DNA from: DAOMFM01 sp035429825
GTDB lineage: Bacteria > Acidobacteriota > Blastocatellia > UBA7656 > JADIYM01
Reading direction: 5' to 3'
Length of the DNA: 64,000 bases
NCBI GenBank assembly: GCA_044224215.1
Contig: JBGAKX010000007.1
Coordinates: 1 to 64,000 of the forward strand
Of the stretch, positions 25,499 to 36,798 are shown piece by piece. How positions within the stretch are numbered: position 1 is the first letter of the stretch; each line of letters starts with the position of its first letter. The notes below the pieces were generated by a model that was given only the letters and a program-made list of their open reading frames with translations, made no database searches and was not told where the DNA came from. Made by a program: the position numbers and the translations under genes.

Positions 25499-25993
25499 CT
25501 ACCGCGTGCTCACCGAACGGGCCCCGATGCCTTCGAGGATCTTCTCAGCCTCCTTGGCCTTGTCGTCGTGCGCGAACACGCCGACAAGAATTCCTCCGTG
25601 CTCGACCTTGTCCGAATAGAGCCTCGCCTCGTGCTCCGGCAGGCCGGTGCCGACGAGCCCGCCGATCAGCCCACCAGCTCCGCCGCCTGCACCTGCGCCG
25701 GCCAGGAGCGCAAGCAACGGACCGGCGGCAACGAGCCCCAGACCGGGCGCAGCGACGATCCCGACTGCGACAAGGCCCGCTGCGATCGCTCCAAGGACGC
25801 CCCCGATCGCAGCACCCGCCGCGGCGCCTTCAGGGGCTTTTGTCGAGTCAATCACTCCGAACTCGCGCCCTCGTGTTGCGGTCGACATCAAGACGCTGAT
25901 GTCTTCCATTGAGAAACCCGCCTGCACGAGCCGGTCAACCGTGAATTCGGCCGACATTCGATCATTGACGATTCCGGTAACAAACTTAGCCAT
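25499..25993 (-). CDS. Glycine-rich membrane-associated stress-type protein
   Basis: A 164-residue protein. N-terminal residues MAKFVTGIVNDRMSAEFTVD and a ferredoxin-like fold around a C-terminal HGGILVGVFAHDDKAKEAEK motif flank a long Gly/Ala-rich hydrophobic hairpin (about residues 55-115). This architecture is shared by small stress proteins called general stress protein 17M/YflT-like. It is probably membrane-associated and oligomeric. Its stop lies 27 bases before the metallothionein start, so the two may form one stress-inducible unit; that grouping is inference. Confidence 0.65.
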   Translation of the reverse strand: MAKFVTGIVNDRMSAEFTVDRLVQAGFSMEDISVLMSTATRGREFGVIDSTKAPEGAAAGAAIGGVLGAIAAGLVAVGIVAAPGLGLVAAGPLLALLAGAGAGGGAGGLIGGLVGTGLPEHEARLYSDKVEHGGILVGVFAHDDKAKEAEKILEGIGARSVSTR

Positions 25994-26344
25994 ATCCCAC
26001 CTCCGTGCGTGTGATCCGGTCTGTGGTCATTCCCAACGTCACGAGATGATTGGCAACACCTATGCCACATTGGCCACGCTGGCGGTCGCCCAATGAACAG
26101 CGTGACTTGCAGTGGGTCGACGTCAGGGATTGGTGTTCCGGTCCGACGCCGTTCCATACGCTGGACGTATCGATCGTGAACGGTCGTCCTCAGCGCGATA
26201 GCGATGACGTGCGGGATCCGATTGCCGATCAGCGTTCATCCGCTTGATTTGCGGCATCTGCGGCCCGATCCCAACCCTGTCGACTGAACGCGTTGTGTTC
26301 CTCCAGACGCGTTGTTAAGATTTTGCCCGCTCGGAGATGCCCGT
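25994..26344. other. Intergenic region upstream of moaA
   Basis: About 350 bases between the divergent stress-protein and moaA genes. I looked for TPP and molybdenum-cofactor riboswitch signatures and saw neither. No convincing ORF, repeat or promoter stands out. Confidence 0.4.
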
Positions 26345-27373
26345 ATGGCTCGGAAGCTACCTACACTCAACGAGAGTTCCACGACGGGAATGGTCGACAG
26401 TTTCGGCCGGCGCATCACGGATCTGCGTGTCTCGTTGACCGACCGGTGCAACTTCCGCTGTGTTTATTGCATACCGGACGAGCACAACGACTGGATCGCA
26501 CGCAGCGAGATCCTCACCTACGAAGAGATCGAACAGATCGTCCGCATCGCGGTCGATCTCGGAATCGAGAAGGTGCGGCTTACGGGCGGCGAGCCGCTGC
26601 TCCGACGCGACCTGCCGGTGCTCGTCGAGAAGCTCGCACGCATCGATGGGTTGAAGGACTTTGCGCTCACGACCAATGCGTTCTTTCTTCCGCAGATGGC
26701 GCGCGAGCTCGCCGATGCAGGGCTGCGCCGGGTAACGGTGAGCCTCGATTCGATGCGCTCGGCCAAGTTCGCCCTGCTGACCGGTCGCGACGCGCTCGAC
26801 CGCGTGCTCGCGGGTATCCAGGCCGCGCGCGACGCCGGGCTCGGCCCGATCAAGCTGAACTGCGTCGTCATCCGCGGGTTCAATGATGACGAAGTCATTG
26901 ATTTTGCTGAGTTTGCGAGATCGAACTCGCTTACCGTGCGGTTTATCGAGTTCATGCCGCTCGACGGACGTCCCGACTGGGACCGAGGCCAGGTCGTGTC
27001 GGGCGCCGAGATGCTCGCGACCATTCGATCGCGCTTCGACCTCGTTCCCGTCAGCCCGGCATCCGTCAGCGAGACGGCACGGCGGTATGGATTCGCGGAC
27101 GGCGCGCCCGGCGAGGTGGGTTTCATTACCACGATCACGGAGCCGTTCTGCGACGGCTGCAGCAGGTTGCGGTTGACGGCGGATGGAAAGTTGCGAACGT
27201 GTCTCTTTTCGACGCGTTCGCATGACATCAAATCGCTCGTTCGGGCCGACGTCGGGCCGGACGCGCTCAGACGCTTCATCACGGACACGGTGCGAACAAA
27301 GGAAGCCGGGCACACGATCAACGTCCCCGGGTTCTCGCCGACGCGTGAGAGCATGGCTTCGATCGGCGGATAA
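26345..27373 (+). CDS. moaA: GTP 3',8-cyclase MoaA
   Basis: A 342-residue radical SAM enzyme for the first step of molybdopterin synthesis (GTP to 3',8-cyclo-7,8-dihydro-GTP). Cys 35, 39 and 42 form the CNFRCVYC cluster site; the C-terminal cluster Cys occur in FCDGCSRLRLTADGKLRTC. The essential C-terminal Gly-Gly is present (SIGG). The ATG at 26345 gives an N-terminus of about 15 extra residues before the usual MVDSFGRRITDLR start (codon 16), which is a valid alternative. thiC begins six bases after the stop, an unusual coupling of two radical SAM enzymes. Confidence 0.95.
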   Translation: MARKLPTLNESSTTGMVDSFGRRITDLRVSLTDRCNFRCVYCIPDEHNDWIARSEILTYEEIEQIVRIAVDLGIEKVRLTGGEPLLRRDLPVLVEKLARIDGLKDFALTTNAFFLPQMARELADAGLRRVTVSLDSMRSAKFALLTGRDALDRVLAGIQAARDAGLGPIKLNCVVIRGFNDDEVIDFAEFARSNSLTVRFIEFMPLDGRPDWDRGQVVSGAEMLATIRSRFDLVPVSPASVSETARRYGFADGAPGEVGFITTITEPFCDGCSRLRLTADGKLRTCLFSTRSHDIKSLVRADVGPDALRRFITDTVRTKEAGHTINVPGFSPTRESMASIGG

Positions 27374-27379
27374 CCTTAC

Positions 27380-28918
<1,539 letters not shown>

Positions 28919-28945
28919 CGGCCGGGTCCACGCCACCAGTGCGCG

Positions 28946-29587
28946 ATGGATCTTGTTCGATGGGACATCGCACTGCTCGTCGGAATTCCGCCGCTCATCG
29001 CGGTTGGAGTCGGCGTGTTCGTCGTTCGACGCTGGTTCGAGAGTCCGATTGCCCGAATGCGCGTTGCGGCGCGTCGGCTGGGCGGCCGACTCGATCCCGC
29101 GGGTGAACGCGCGCGCACCGCGGCGATCCTCGTCGAGCTCGACGGGCGACTGCTACGCATCTCGTACGCTCGGCGCGATGGCCGGCGCCCGACCCGTGGG
29201 GCTCCACCCGCAATCGAGATCTGTACCCCGGTCGAGAATTCGGCGCCCCTCGTCGCTGCGGTACGCGTATCCGACGAATCGTGGGCGCTCGATCTCGTCG
29301 GCCGCGACGTGACGTCCGAACCGCTGACCGAGCGGGCTCACGACGGCGTGCTGATCTACGGTCTGCACACGTCTCTGTGGGCCGCGGCGCTGGTGCGCGA
29401 CGAGCCGTCCATTGCAATCCTCGAGCTCGACAGCCGGATGTTGCGCGTCGTTGCGTGCAATCGCGTCTCGACCACGCTCGACGCGGCGGCCATCGAGCGT
29501 CTCGTGCTCGAATTCTCGGGATATCTGCCGGCCGCACTCAAGGCAGCCGGCGTCTCGGGACCATCGGTGCGACGCGAGCGTGATTGA
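28946..29587 (+). CDS. Hypothetical protein with one membrane segment
   Basis: A 213-residue protein with one N-terminal membrane helix (about residues 6-28) and a cytoplasmic or periplasmic mixed alpha/beta domain. The strands AAILVELDGRLLRISYAR and PSIAILELDSRMLRVVACN are similar and may be an internal duplication. No family is recognised. It follows thiC by 27 bases and is probably on the same transcript, but nothing in it suggests cofactor synthesis. Confidence 0.6.
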   Translation: MDLVRWDIALLVGIPPLIAVGVGVFVVRRWFESPIARMRVAARRLGGRLDPAGERARTAAILVELDGRLLRISYARRDGRRPTRGAPPAIEICTPVENSAPLVAAVRVSDESWALDLVGRDVTSEPLTERAHDGVLIYGLHTSLWAAALVRDEPSIAILELDSRMLRVVACNRVSTTLDAAAIERLVLEFSGYLPAALKAAGVSGPSVRRERD

Positions 29588-29606
29588 AGGCGACGGGTGA
29601 GGCCGG

Positions 29607-30293
29607 TCAGTTGGTGCTCGGCCACAGTGCCGGCACGAGCTCGGTCATCGAGTCGATCAGCGCATCCGGCGCAAGCGGTGCGAGCGCGGCCGCGTCGCGA
29701 AATCCGTACGTGACCGCAACCGTCCGGATCCCCGCAGCCTTGCCGGCGCGTATGTCGGTCTCTCCGTCGCCGACCATCACGGAGAGCGAGCGCTGCGCCC
29801 CGCACTCGTCGATCGCAACGTACAGCGGTTCCGGGTCGGGCTTCCGGGACGCGAGGGAGTCTCCGCCGATCACCGACGCGAAGTATCGGCGAACGCCGAG
29901 GTGCTCGAGCAGCGAAACCGAGAACTCCCACGGCTTGTTCGTGACGACGCCGCACGCCACGCCGCGGGCCGCAAGCAGTTGAAGCGTCTCCGCGACGCCG
30001 CCATAGAGCGACGTCGTGTCGAGATGCCTCACACGATACGCGTCCAGGTACGTTTCGATGAGTCTGTCGGTATCCGCGGGATCTCCGCCCGTTGCCTCGA
30101 TCGCGCGCTCGATCAGTTTGCGCACGCCGTCGCCGACGAACGAGCGGGCCTTTTCGATTCCGAGCGGACCAAGACCGTGCGTGGCCAGCGCCGCATCCAG
30201 CGACGTCGCGATGTCCTGGCGTGAATCGACGAGCGTGCCATCCAGGTCGAACAGCACGCAACGCACACCGGCCGTGTCCCGAGAGGTGGGCAT
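29607..30293 (-). CDS. HAD-family phosphatase, phosphoglycolate phosphatase-like
   Basis: A 228-residue HAD hydrolase. Motif I is VLFDLDGTLVDS, motif II lies in the VVTNKPWEF region, the Lys is in SRKPDPEPL and motif IV in VMVGDGETDIRAGKAAG. The helical cap between residues 25 and 85 resembles Gph, which removes phosphate from 2-phosphoglycolate formed in DNA repair or oxygenation. Other small HAD phosphatases are close in sequence. Its start lies 44 bases downstream of the sctV stop on the same strand, so the genes may be cotranscribed by chance. Confidence 0.82.
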   Translation of the reverse strand: MPTSRDTAGVRCVLFDLDGTLVDSRQDIATSLDAALATHGLGPLGIEKARSFVGDGVRKLIERAIEATGGDPADTDRLIETYLDAYRVRHLDTTSLYGGVAETLQLLAARGVACGVVTNKPWEFSVSLLEHLGVRRYFASVIGGDSLASRKPDPEPLYVAIDECGAQRSLSVMVGDGETDIRAGKAAGIRTVAVTYGFRDAAALAPLAPDALIDSMTELVPALWPSTN

Positions 30294-30337
30294 CCGCGAA
30301 CCATCTCACGCTGTGCGCGCGGCCCGCAAGCCATCCA

Positions 30338-32431
30338 TCAGTCGATCGTCGCCAGCGGTTGGATCGTGAGTTCGGGCGTCAGCTCCAGCGGCGACAGCGT
30401 CACGAGGTCCGGAAGCTCGGTCTCGATGAGTGCGCGGACGTGTCGGCGTATGTCAGATTGGACGAGGAGCACCGGTCTCGGAGCGGACGAGCTACGCGGC
30501 GACGATTCCAGCCCGGCAAGCGTGGCGATAAACCGGTCGGCAACGCCCGGCTCGAGCGCGACCGGGGCCCCCGTCCGCGAGTACTGGACCGCATCGCGGA
30601 ATGTCTGTTCGAGCCTGCGCGAGATGAGGTACACCGGCAGTGCAGTCCGCCCGCCCGCGACGGCGCCGCTGATCTGCCGTCGCAGGTTTGCGCGGACGAT
30701 CTCCGTGAGCTCGATCGGTTCGACGTCGTGCTGGGCACACGATGCGATTGCCTCGAAGATGGCGCGCAGATCCCTGATCGAAACACGCTCGGCGACGAGG
30801 CGCCGCAACACGTCCGCAAGACGCGCGAGCGATACGAGTCGCGGGATCACCTCACCCACGAGCGCCGGGTGCGTCGATTCGAGCGCGTCGACCATGTCGC
30901 GCGTCTCCTGAACGCCGACGTAGTCGGCAGCGATCGACACGACGGCGGTCTCGAGATGCCGGCAGACAAGGTCCGTATGATCGCCGGTCTCGTAGCCAGC
31001 CGAACGTGCCCGGGTCGCGGCCGCCTCCTCACACCACGCGAGCCTCGACCGACCGAACGGCGAGGGCCGGGCAGTGGCGTCGATTCCAAACGGAACGAGC
31101 TCTTCAACGGGTGCTTCCACCCAATGTGGCTCCTTCGGCAGTTCTCCGCGGGCGACGACGACGCCGTCCGGTGCGATCTGATAGTCGGACGGTGGGAGCG
31201 ATCGGGACATCTCGACGATGATCTCCGGGAGTCGGATCCCGAGCTGTCCGGCGATCTTCAACCGCATCGCAGGCACGCGTGCGGACAACGCTCCGGAATC
31301 TCGTTGCTCGACCGCAGCGTGCGCCAGCTCGCCGAGAAGCACGCGAATCGGGGGACTTCCGGAAAGAACCAGCGCCGGATCGTGTTCGGTCCGTGACACG
31401 TCGCGTCGCGTTGCGGCCGAGCGAGTGGTCCTCGCAGGACAGGCTGCGGCCGCAAGACCCGCCGCACCGGCGAGCGCCAGAAACGGCACCGTCGGCAACC
31501 CCGGAACGCATGCGATCAGGCCGAGCAGGATGGCTGTAATGGCCAGCGCGCGCGGCTGGTGCGAGATCTGCGACGCGAGGTCGCCACCGAGGTTTCCGCC
31601 GGTGCGATCGCCGGGCACGCGCGTGACGACGAGCCCGGCCGTCGTCGACACGAGCAGCGACGGAAGCTGCGCCGCGAGCCCGTCTCCGACGGTGAGCACC
31701 GTGTAGTGCGATGCCGCCGTCCCGAACGACATTCCACGCTGCAGCACACCGATCGCAAGTCCGCCGACTATGTTGATCGCGACGATGACGAGGCCCGCGA
31801 TCGCATCGCCCTTGACGAATTTCATCGCGCCGTCGAGCGCGCCATAGAGCTGCGATTCGCGTTCGAGCGCGCGACGGCGATCCTGGGCCGCCTCCAGCGA
31901 GAGCGATCCCGCGCGCAGGTCGGCATCGATCGACATCTGTTTTCCAGGCAGCGCGTCGAGCGTGAAACGTGCGGCAACCTCGGCGACGCGCTCGGAACCC
32001 TTTGCGATCACGATGAACTGCACGAGCGCCATCACGAGAAACACCACGGCGCCGACAAGGATGTTGCCGCCGACGACGATGCGTCCGAACGCCTCGACGA
32101 TGCGCCCGGCGTCGCCGTTCAGTAGGACGAGCCGCGTCGTCGAGATGTTCAGCCCGAGCCGGAACAGCGTTGCCAGCAGGAGGAGCGACGGGAGCACGGC
32201 GAGGCTCGCCGGCTCCGAGACGTACAACGCCACGAGGAGCAGGCCGAGCGAGAGCGCGATGTTCAGCGCGATCATGGCGTCGAGCACGGTCGTCGGCAGT
32301 GGAACGATCACCATGCCGATGACGCACACCACAAAGATGGCGATAACCGCATCGCCGGCAACCGGCGAGATGCGCGCGGGAATGCGCGTCAGTCGCCCTG
32401 GCATCTTTGGCAGTGTGAACATGCGTGACAC
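30338..32431 (-). CDS. sctV: Type III secretion export gate SctV (FlhA/FHIPEP family)
   Basis: A 697-residue homologue of the nonameric export gate. Residues 25-320 contain about seven to eight membrane helices and the FHIPEP signature region (RLGLNISTTRLVL, GDAGRIVEAFG, FVVKGDAIAG-type). A long cytoplasmic domain follows (from about residue 365) that would form the ring docking chaperones and cargo. A GTG at 32431 and an ATG at 32422 are both possible starts. The gene stands alone, about 12 kb from and on the opposite strand to the rest of the type III secretion operon (44018-54109), which lacks its own sctV. FlhA of a flagellum is the alternative; the other genes favour a secretion-type assembly. 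Confidence 0.92.
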   Translation of the reverse strand: MSRMFTLPKMPGRLTRIPARISPVAGDAVIAIFVVCVIGMVIVPLPTTVLDAMIALNIALSLGLLLVALYVSEPASLAVLPSLLLLATLFRLGLNISTTRLVLLNGDAGRIVEAFGRIVVGGNILVGAVVFLVMALVQFIVIAKGSERVAEVAARFTLDALPGKQMSIDADLRAGSLSLEAAQDRRRALERESQLYGALDGAMKFVKGDAIAGLVIVAINIVGGLAIGVLQRGMSFGTAASHYTVLTVGDGLAAQLPSLLVSTTAGLVVTRVPGDRTGGNLGGDLASQISHQPRALAITAILLGLIACVPGLPTVPFLALAGAAGLAAAACPARTTRSAATRRDVSRTEHDPALVLSGSPPIRVLLGELAHAAVEQRDSGALSARVPAMRLKIAGQLGIRLPEIIVEMSRSLPPSDYQIAPDGVVVARGELPKEPHWVEAPVEELVPFGIDATARPSPFGRSRLAWCEEAAATRARSAGYETGDHTDLVCRHLETAVVSIAADYVGVQETRDMVDALESTHPALVGEVIPRLVSLARLADVLRRLVAERVSIRDLRAIFEAIASCAQHDVEPIELTEIVRANLRRQISGAVAGGRTALPVYLISRRLEQTFRDAVQYSRTGAPVALEPGVADRFIATLAGLESSPRSSSAPRPVLLVQSDIRRHVRALIETELPDLVTLSPLELTPELTIQPLATID

Positions 32432-32571
32432 GTAGGAACCGCCGTGGATACGGCCCCGAGGAATAATCGAATTCCCGCGCCCGAAGTTGTCCCCGAACCT
32501 GCGTGGTATACTCCCCCGGCGCTTCGGCGACGACCGGAAATGCCCGCGAAACCGCCCCTATCGCAACGCCC

Positions 32572-33810
32572 ATGAGCAAATCCAAGGTCTCCCTCATCGT
32601 TCAACCTGGCGACAGTTTCTTTCCGATCGTCGAGGCCATCGACGCTGCCCGCCAATCGATCAACATCACCATCTTTCGGCTTGACGACCCTGTCATCCAG
32701 AAGGCGCTCCACGAGGCGGTCGCGCGTGGCGTCAAGGTACGAGCGCTCATCGCAAAGTTCGCGCGCGGCTGGGAGAAGGAGAACAAAAAGCTGCTCAAGG
32801 ACCTCGCAAAGTCCGGCATCGAGACCAAGCAGCCGACGGTGGACAGCGCCAAGAAGCGCTACCACTACAAGATTCTCACCGTCGACGAGGCGCGGTCGCT
32901 CATCCTGACGTTCAACCCGACGCGCGAGAACCTGCATTACACCCGCGACTACGGAGTCGTCATGTACGACCCGGCCGTAACGTGCGAGCTGGCGCGGCTG
33001 TTCGATGCGGACTGGTTCGAAAAGGACTTTTCGGTCGACAACACGCTTCCGCTTGCGATCAGCCCGTACAACAGCAGGTCGCGGCTGACGGACTTCCTCG
33101 ATTCGGCGACGCGATCGATCCATATCTCGGACGCCAAGGTTGAGGACCGAAAGATCCTCGATCTGCTGAAGCTGAAGGCGAAGGGCGGTGTCGAGGTCCG
33201 CGTGCTTGGTTCCAAGCCGTCGATCGCCGAGCGCGGCAGCCAGATCGAGTACCGGCAGATCACACGCTTCAAGATGCATGCCAAGTGCACCGTCGTCGAT
33301 TCGGAGCGGGCATTCATTGCGAGCATGAACATGCGGCCGGTCAGCCTCGACGCGCGTCGCGAAGTCGGGATCCTCATCGACGACCCAAAGGCGATCGCCG
33401 AGATCGAACACGTGTTCGACTCCGACTGGTCCCAGAAGCGCGCGGCACAGCAGACGATGAAGACGCAGATTCCCGGCGCCGTCGCCAAGGCCGCAGCTGC
33501 GGGCGCCGTTGGGAAGGCGTCGAACTTTGCGCTGCTGTCGCGCACGGACGCGCTGAGCCGGTTTCCGCTCGTGGACGGCGAGAATTCAATCGGGCGCAGC
33601 TCGACGAACGACATCGTCATTGCGCACCCGAGCGTGAGTCGGGCCCATGCCTGCATTCACATCAACGGCGGCGCGTTCGTCCTGGAGGACCTTGGCAGCC
33701 AGAACGGCACGTTTCTGAACGGCGACGCTGTCGAGGGCAAGGTTCCGCTCCATACCGGCGACATCGTCGGCATCGCCCAGTCGGACGAATTTCGCTTTCT
33801 CGAGGTCTAG
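32572..33810 (+). CDS. Phospholipase D-like protein with C-terminal FHA domain
   Basis: A 412-residue fusion. Residues 1-290 are a two-repeat phospholipase D fold with the motifs HYKILTVD and HAKCTVVD; both His, Lys and Asp of the HxK(x4)D core are intact, each followed by an N-containing tail (TFNPT and SMNM). Residues 320-412 are a canonical FHA phosphothreonine-binding domain: IGRSSTNDIVI, SVSRAHACI and GSQNGTFLNG. No signal peptide is seen. PLD members include endonucleases, phosphatidyl-transferases and toxins. The ATG at 32572 gives a normal PLD start. It is divergent from sctV, so a link to type III secretion is possible but unproven. Confidence 0.88.
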   Translation: MSKSKVSLIVQPGDSFFPIVEAIDAARQSINITIFRLDDPVIQKALHEAVARGVKVRALIAKFARGWEKENKKLLKDLAKSGIETKQPTVDSAKKRYHYKILTVDEARSLILTFNPTRENLHYTRDYGVVMYDPAVTCELARLFDADWFEKDFSVDNTLPLAISPYNSRSRLTDFLDSATRSIHISDAKVEDRKILDLLKLKAKGGVEVRVLGSKPSIAERGSQIEYRQITRFKMHAKCTVVDSERAFIASMNMRPVSLDARREVGILIDDPKAIAEIEHVFDSDWSQKRAAQQTMKTQIPGAVAKAAAAGAVGKASNFALLSRTDALSRFPLVDGENSIGRSSTNDIVIAHPSVSRAHACIHINGGAFVLEDLGSQNGTFLNGDAVEGKVPLHTGDIVGIAQSDEFRFLEV

Positions 33811-33985
33811 TCTGGGAACCGACGGGGCCTTGCGAGCCCGCCTTGCGCGGTACCAGACTGGGCCGTAGACTTTTCGTTGCCCCATGTTCGGCTGCAGTGC
33901 GGGATGTTTGCCCTCGCCACCTGGTTCGCGAAGATCGCACCGTCTTCCGACGCCACAGAATGAGTCCCCGAGGAGTTCCAACGTC

Positions 33986-36721
33986 ATGACGTTTGCTACT
34001 GTGTTTCACGCCGGGAGGGCGAAGCTGTTGCTGTGTGCGCTGGTCGCCGCGGCGGCGCTGGTCGGAACGGCTCGATCGGTCGAGGCGACCACGTTGCCTT
34101 CCGGGTTTTCCGAGACCGTCTATGCCACCGGCCTGTCGGCGCCGAACTCGTTCGCGTTCCTTCCCGACAACAGGATCCTCGTGTGTCAGCAGAACGGCCA
34201 GCTCCGCATCATCGACGCCGCGGGCAACCTGCTCGCAACGCCGTTCGTCACGATCACGGTGAATTCCTCCGGCGAGCGCGGGTTGTTGGGAGTGGCGGTC
34301 GATCCCGACTTTTCGACGAACAACTATGTGTACGTCTATTACACGGCCACGACGCCCTCCATTCACAATCGGATTAGCCGGTTCACGGCAAGCGGCAACG
34401 TGGCGATGCCCGGAAGCGAACTCGTCCTGCTCGATTTCGACAACCTGAGCGGCGCGACGAACCACAACGGCGGCGCGCTCCATTTCGGCCCCGACGGCAA
34501 GCTGTACCAGTCGGCGGGTGAGAACGCGAACGGCTCGAACTCCCAGACGCTTTCGAACCTGCTCGGCAAGATCATCCGCATAAACAAGGATGGCACGATT
34601 CCGACCGACAACCCGTTCTACAACACACCCGGTGCGCGCAAGGAGATCTGGTGCTACGGGCTGCGAAACCCGTGGCGATTTTCGTTCCAGCCGGGGACGG
34701 ACGCACTGTTCATCGCTGACGTCGGTCAGAACACGTACGAAGAGGTCGACATCGGGCTTCCGGGCTCCAACTACGGCTGGCCGACGATGGAGGGATTCCA
34801 CTGCCAGCCTCCAGCGACCATGTGCACGATGACCGGCTTCACGCTTCCGATCTTCGAGTACAACCACAACGGGGGCGGCGCGTCGATTACTGGCGGAGAC
34901 TTCTATGAAGGCTCGACCTTCCCGACCGAGTACGTCGGTTCATACTTCTATGGCGACTATGTCAACAGCTTCATCCGACGGCTCGTCCTCGACGGCAACA
35001 ACAACGTCATCTCCGACGAGCCGTTCGCGACGGGCGCCGGCGGGCCGGTAGAGATCGTCTACCACGGCGATGCGATGTGGTACACGTCGGTCAACACGGG
35101 CCAGCTGAGGCGGATCACGTACACGGGAGGCGCCAACCGTTCGCCGGTCGCCGTCGCGACGGGGGCGCCGGTGGCCGGGCTCGCACCGTTCGTCGTGAAC
35201 TTCTCGAGCGCCGGCACATACGATCCGGACAACGACACGCTGACGTACGACTGGGATTTCGGCGATGGGACGTCACACTCGAGTGCGCCGAATCCGATGC
35301 ATACATACTCGGGCGCGCCGCGCACGGTCAACGCAAAGCTCACGGTGACCGACAACGGCTCGCCAAACCTGTCTGACACGAGTCCGAACATTCCGGTCGT
35401 CATTGGCGATTCTCCACCGACCGCGACGATCACGTCGCCGGTAAACCTCTCGAACTACAACGCCGGCCAGACGATCTCGTATTCGGGGACGGGCTCGGAT
35501 CCGGAGAACGGAACCCTCGCAGCCGGTGCATTTACGTGGAAGATCGTCTTCCATCACAACACGCACATCCATCCCTTCCTCGGTCCGATCACGGGCGTCA
35601 CGAGTGGGAGCTTCGTTGTTCCTGACCTGGGCGAGAACTCGACGGACGTCTGGTACGAGATCATCCTGACCGTCGTCGATTCGCAGGGCGTCACCGACAC
35701 CAAATCGGTGCGCATCAATCCCAACACGGTGAACCTGACGGTCAACGGGGTGCCCGCGGGTCTCTCGGTTTCGCTCGGCGGCCAGCCGCTCACCACACCG
35801 ACGCCGTTTGCTTCCGTCGTCGGGTTCAAGTGGGACGTCGACGTACCGCTACCGCAGATGGTTGGCGGCACGAATTACTCGACGTTCAGCAACTGGTCCG
35901 ACGGCGGAGCCAGGCTCCACACGATCACGGCGCCGGCTTCGGCGACGACGTACACGGCGGTTGCCGTTGCCGACACGGCGCCTCCGCGGACGCCGATCGC
36001 GGGTGACTGGAACAACGACGGGACAGGCTCGATCGGTCTCTGGTTCAGGTCGACCGCCGCCTTCGCGCAGCGAAACTCGAATTCGCCGGGAAGCGCTGAC
36101 TTCTTCTACAACTACGGCCCGAACTATCCTGGCTGGGTCGCGCTCAGCGGCGACTGGGACGGGAACGGAACCCGCACGCCCGGGCTGTTCGATCCCGCCA
36201 CCAACTTCTTCTACCTGCGGAATTCGAACAGCCCCGGACCAGCAGACGTCGTGTTCGGATTTGGCGGCGCCGGAAATGGGCTCACGCCGATCACCGGCGA
36301 CTGGGACGGCGACGGAGACGACACGATAGGACTGTACGACCCGGCCTCGGGCGCGTTCTTCCTGCGCAACACCAACTCGAGCGGTCCGGCGAATCTGACG
36401 TTCACGTTTGGCGCCGGCGGCGCTGGCTTCGTTCCTGTCGTCGGTGACTGGGACGGCAACAACACGACGACCATCGGGTTGTACAACCCCGCAACGTCGG
36501 CGTTTTTCCTCAAGAACTCGAATTCGAGCGGCAGTGCCGACATCGTCTTCTCGTTCGGCGCGGCCGGACAGGGATACCAGCCCATCGCCGGAAACTGGGA
36601 CGCAACGGCGGGCGAGAGCATCGGGTTGTATTCCGCGGTGCCGGGCTCGTTCTTCCTCAAGAACACGAACTCCGGCGGGAACGCGGATCTCGTGTTCAAC
36701 TTCGGGCCGACGGGTCCGTAA
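33986..36721 (+). CDS. Large secreted glucose/sorbosone dehydrogenase-like protein with PKD domain and tandem repeats
   Basis: A 911-residue secreted protein. After a signal peptide (cleavage near ARSVEA, residue 34) comes a six-bladed PQQ-type sugar dehydrogenase fold (LPDNRILVCQQNGQLRIID, YGLRNPWRFSF, DVGQNTYEEVDIG), then a PKD domain (about 395-475, with DPDNDTLTYDWDFGDG), a beta region, and five tandem units of about 50 residues from about residue 672 to the end, each with GDWDGDG(D/N) and an FFLRN(S/T)NS core. Those units resemble FG-GAP/VCBS repeats and may bind calcium or surfaces. It is probably extracellular and acts on sugars or matrix. Confidence 0.85.
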   Translation: MTFATVFHAGRAKLLLCALVAAAALVGTARSVEATTLPSGFSETVYATGLSAPNSFAFLPDNRILVCQQNGQLRIIDAAGNLLATPFVTITVNSSGERGLLGVAVDPDFSTNNYVYVYYTATTPSIHNRISRFTASGNVAMPGSELVLLDFDNLSGATNHNGGALHFGPDGKLYQSAGENANGSNSQTLSNLLGKIIRINKDGTIPTDNPFYNTPGARKEIWCYGLRNPWRFSFQPGTDALFIADVGQNTYEEVDIGLPGSNYGWPTMEGFHCQPPATMCTMTGFTLPIFEYNHNGGGASITGGDFYEGSTFPTEYVGSYFYGDYVNSFIRRLVLDGNNNVISDEPFATGAGGPVEIVYHGDAMWYTSVNTGQLRRITYTGGANRSPVAVATGAPVAGLAPFVVNFSSAGTYDPDNDTLTYDWDFGDGTSHSSAPNPMHTYSGAPRTVNAKLTVTDNGSPNLSDTSPNIPVVIGDSPPTATITSPVNLSNYNAGQTISYSGTGSDPENGTLAAGAFTWKIVFHHNTHIHPFLGPITGVTSGSFVVPDLGENSTDVWYEIILTVVDSQGVTDTKSVRINPNTVNLTVNGVPAGLSVSLGGQPLTTPTPFASVVGFKWDVDVPLPQMVGGTNYSTFSNWSDGGARLHTITAPASATTYTAVAVADTAPPRTPIAGDWNNDGTGSIGLWFRSTAAFAQRNSNSPGSADFFYNYGPNYPGWVALSGDWDGNGTRTPGLFDPATNFFYLRNSNSPGPADVVFGFGGAGNGLTPITGDWDGDGDDTIGLYDPASGAFFLRNTNSSGPANLTFTFGAGGAGFVPVVGDWDGNNTTTIGLYNPATSAFFLKNSNSSGSADIVFSFGAAGQGYQPIAGNWDATAGESIGLYSAVPGSFFLKNTNSGGNADLVFNFGPTGP

Positions 36722-36798
36722 GCAAGAAGGCATCATGCAAACCGCCAGGCCGCGGACGCGGAACGCGTTCGCGGCCTGCCGCACGTTCGGGCGCATCG

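Noticed and set aside
26000..26344. TPP or molybdenum-cofactor riboswitch before moaA-thiC
   Set aside because: The conserved TPP core (CTGAGA and following motifs) was not found, and no folded element was evident.
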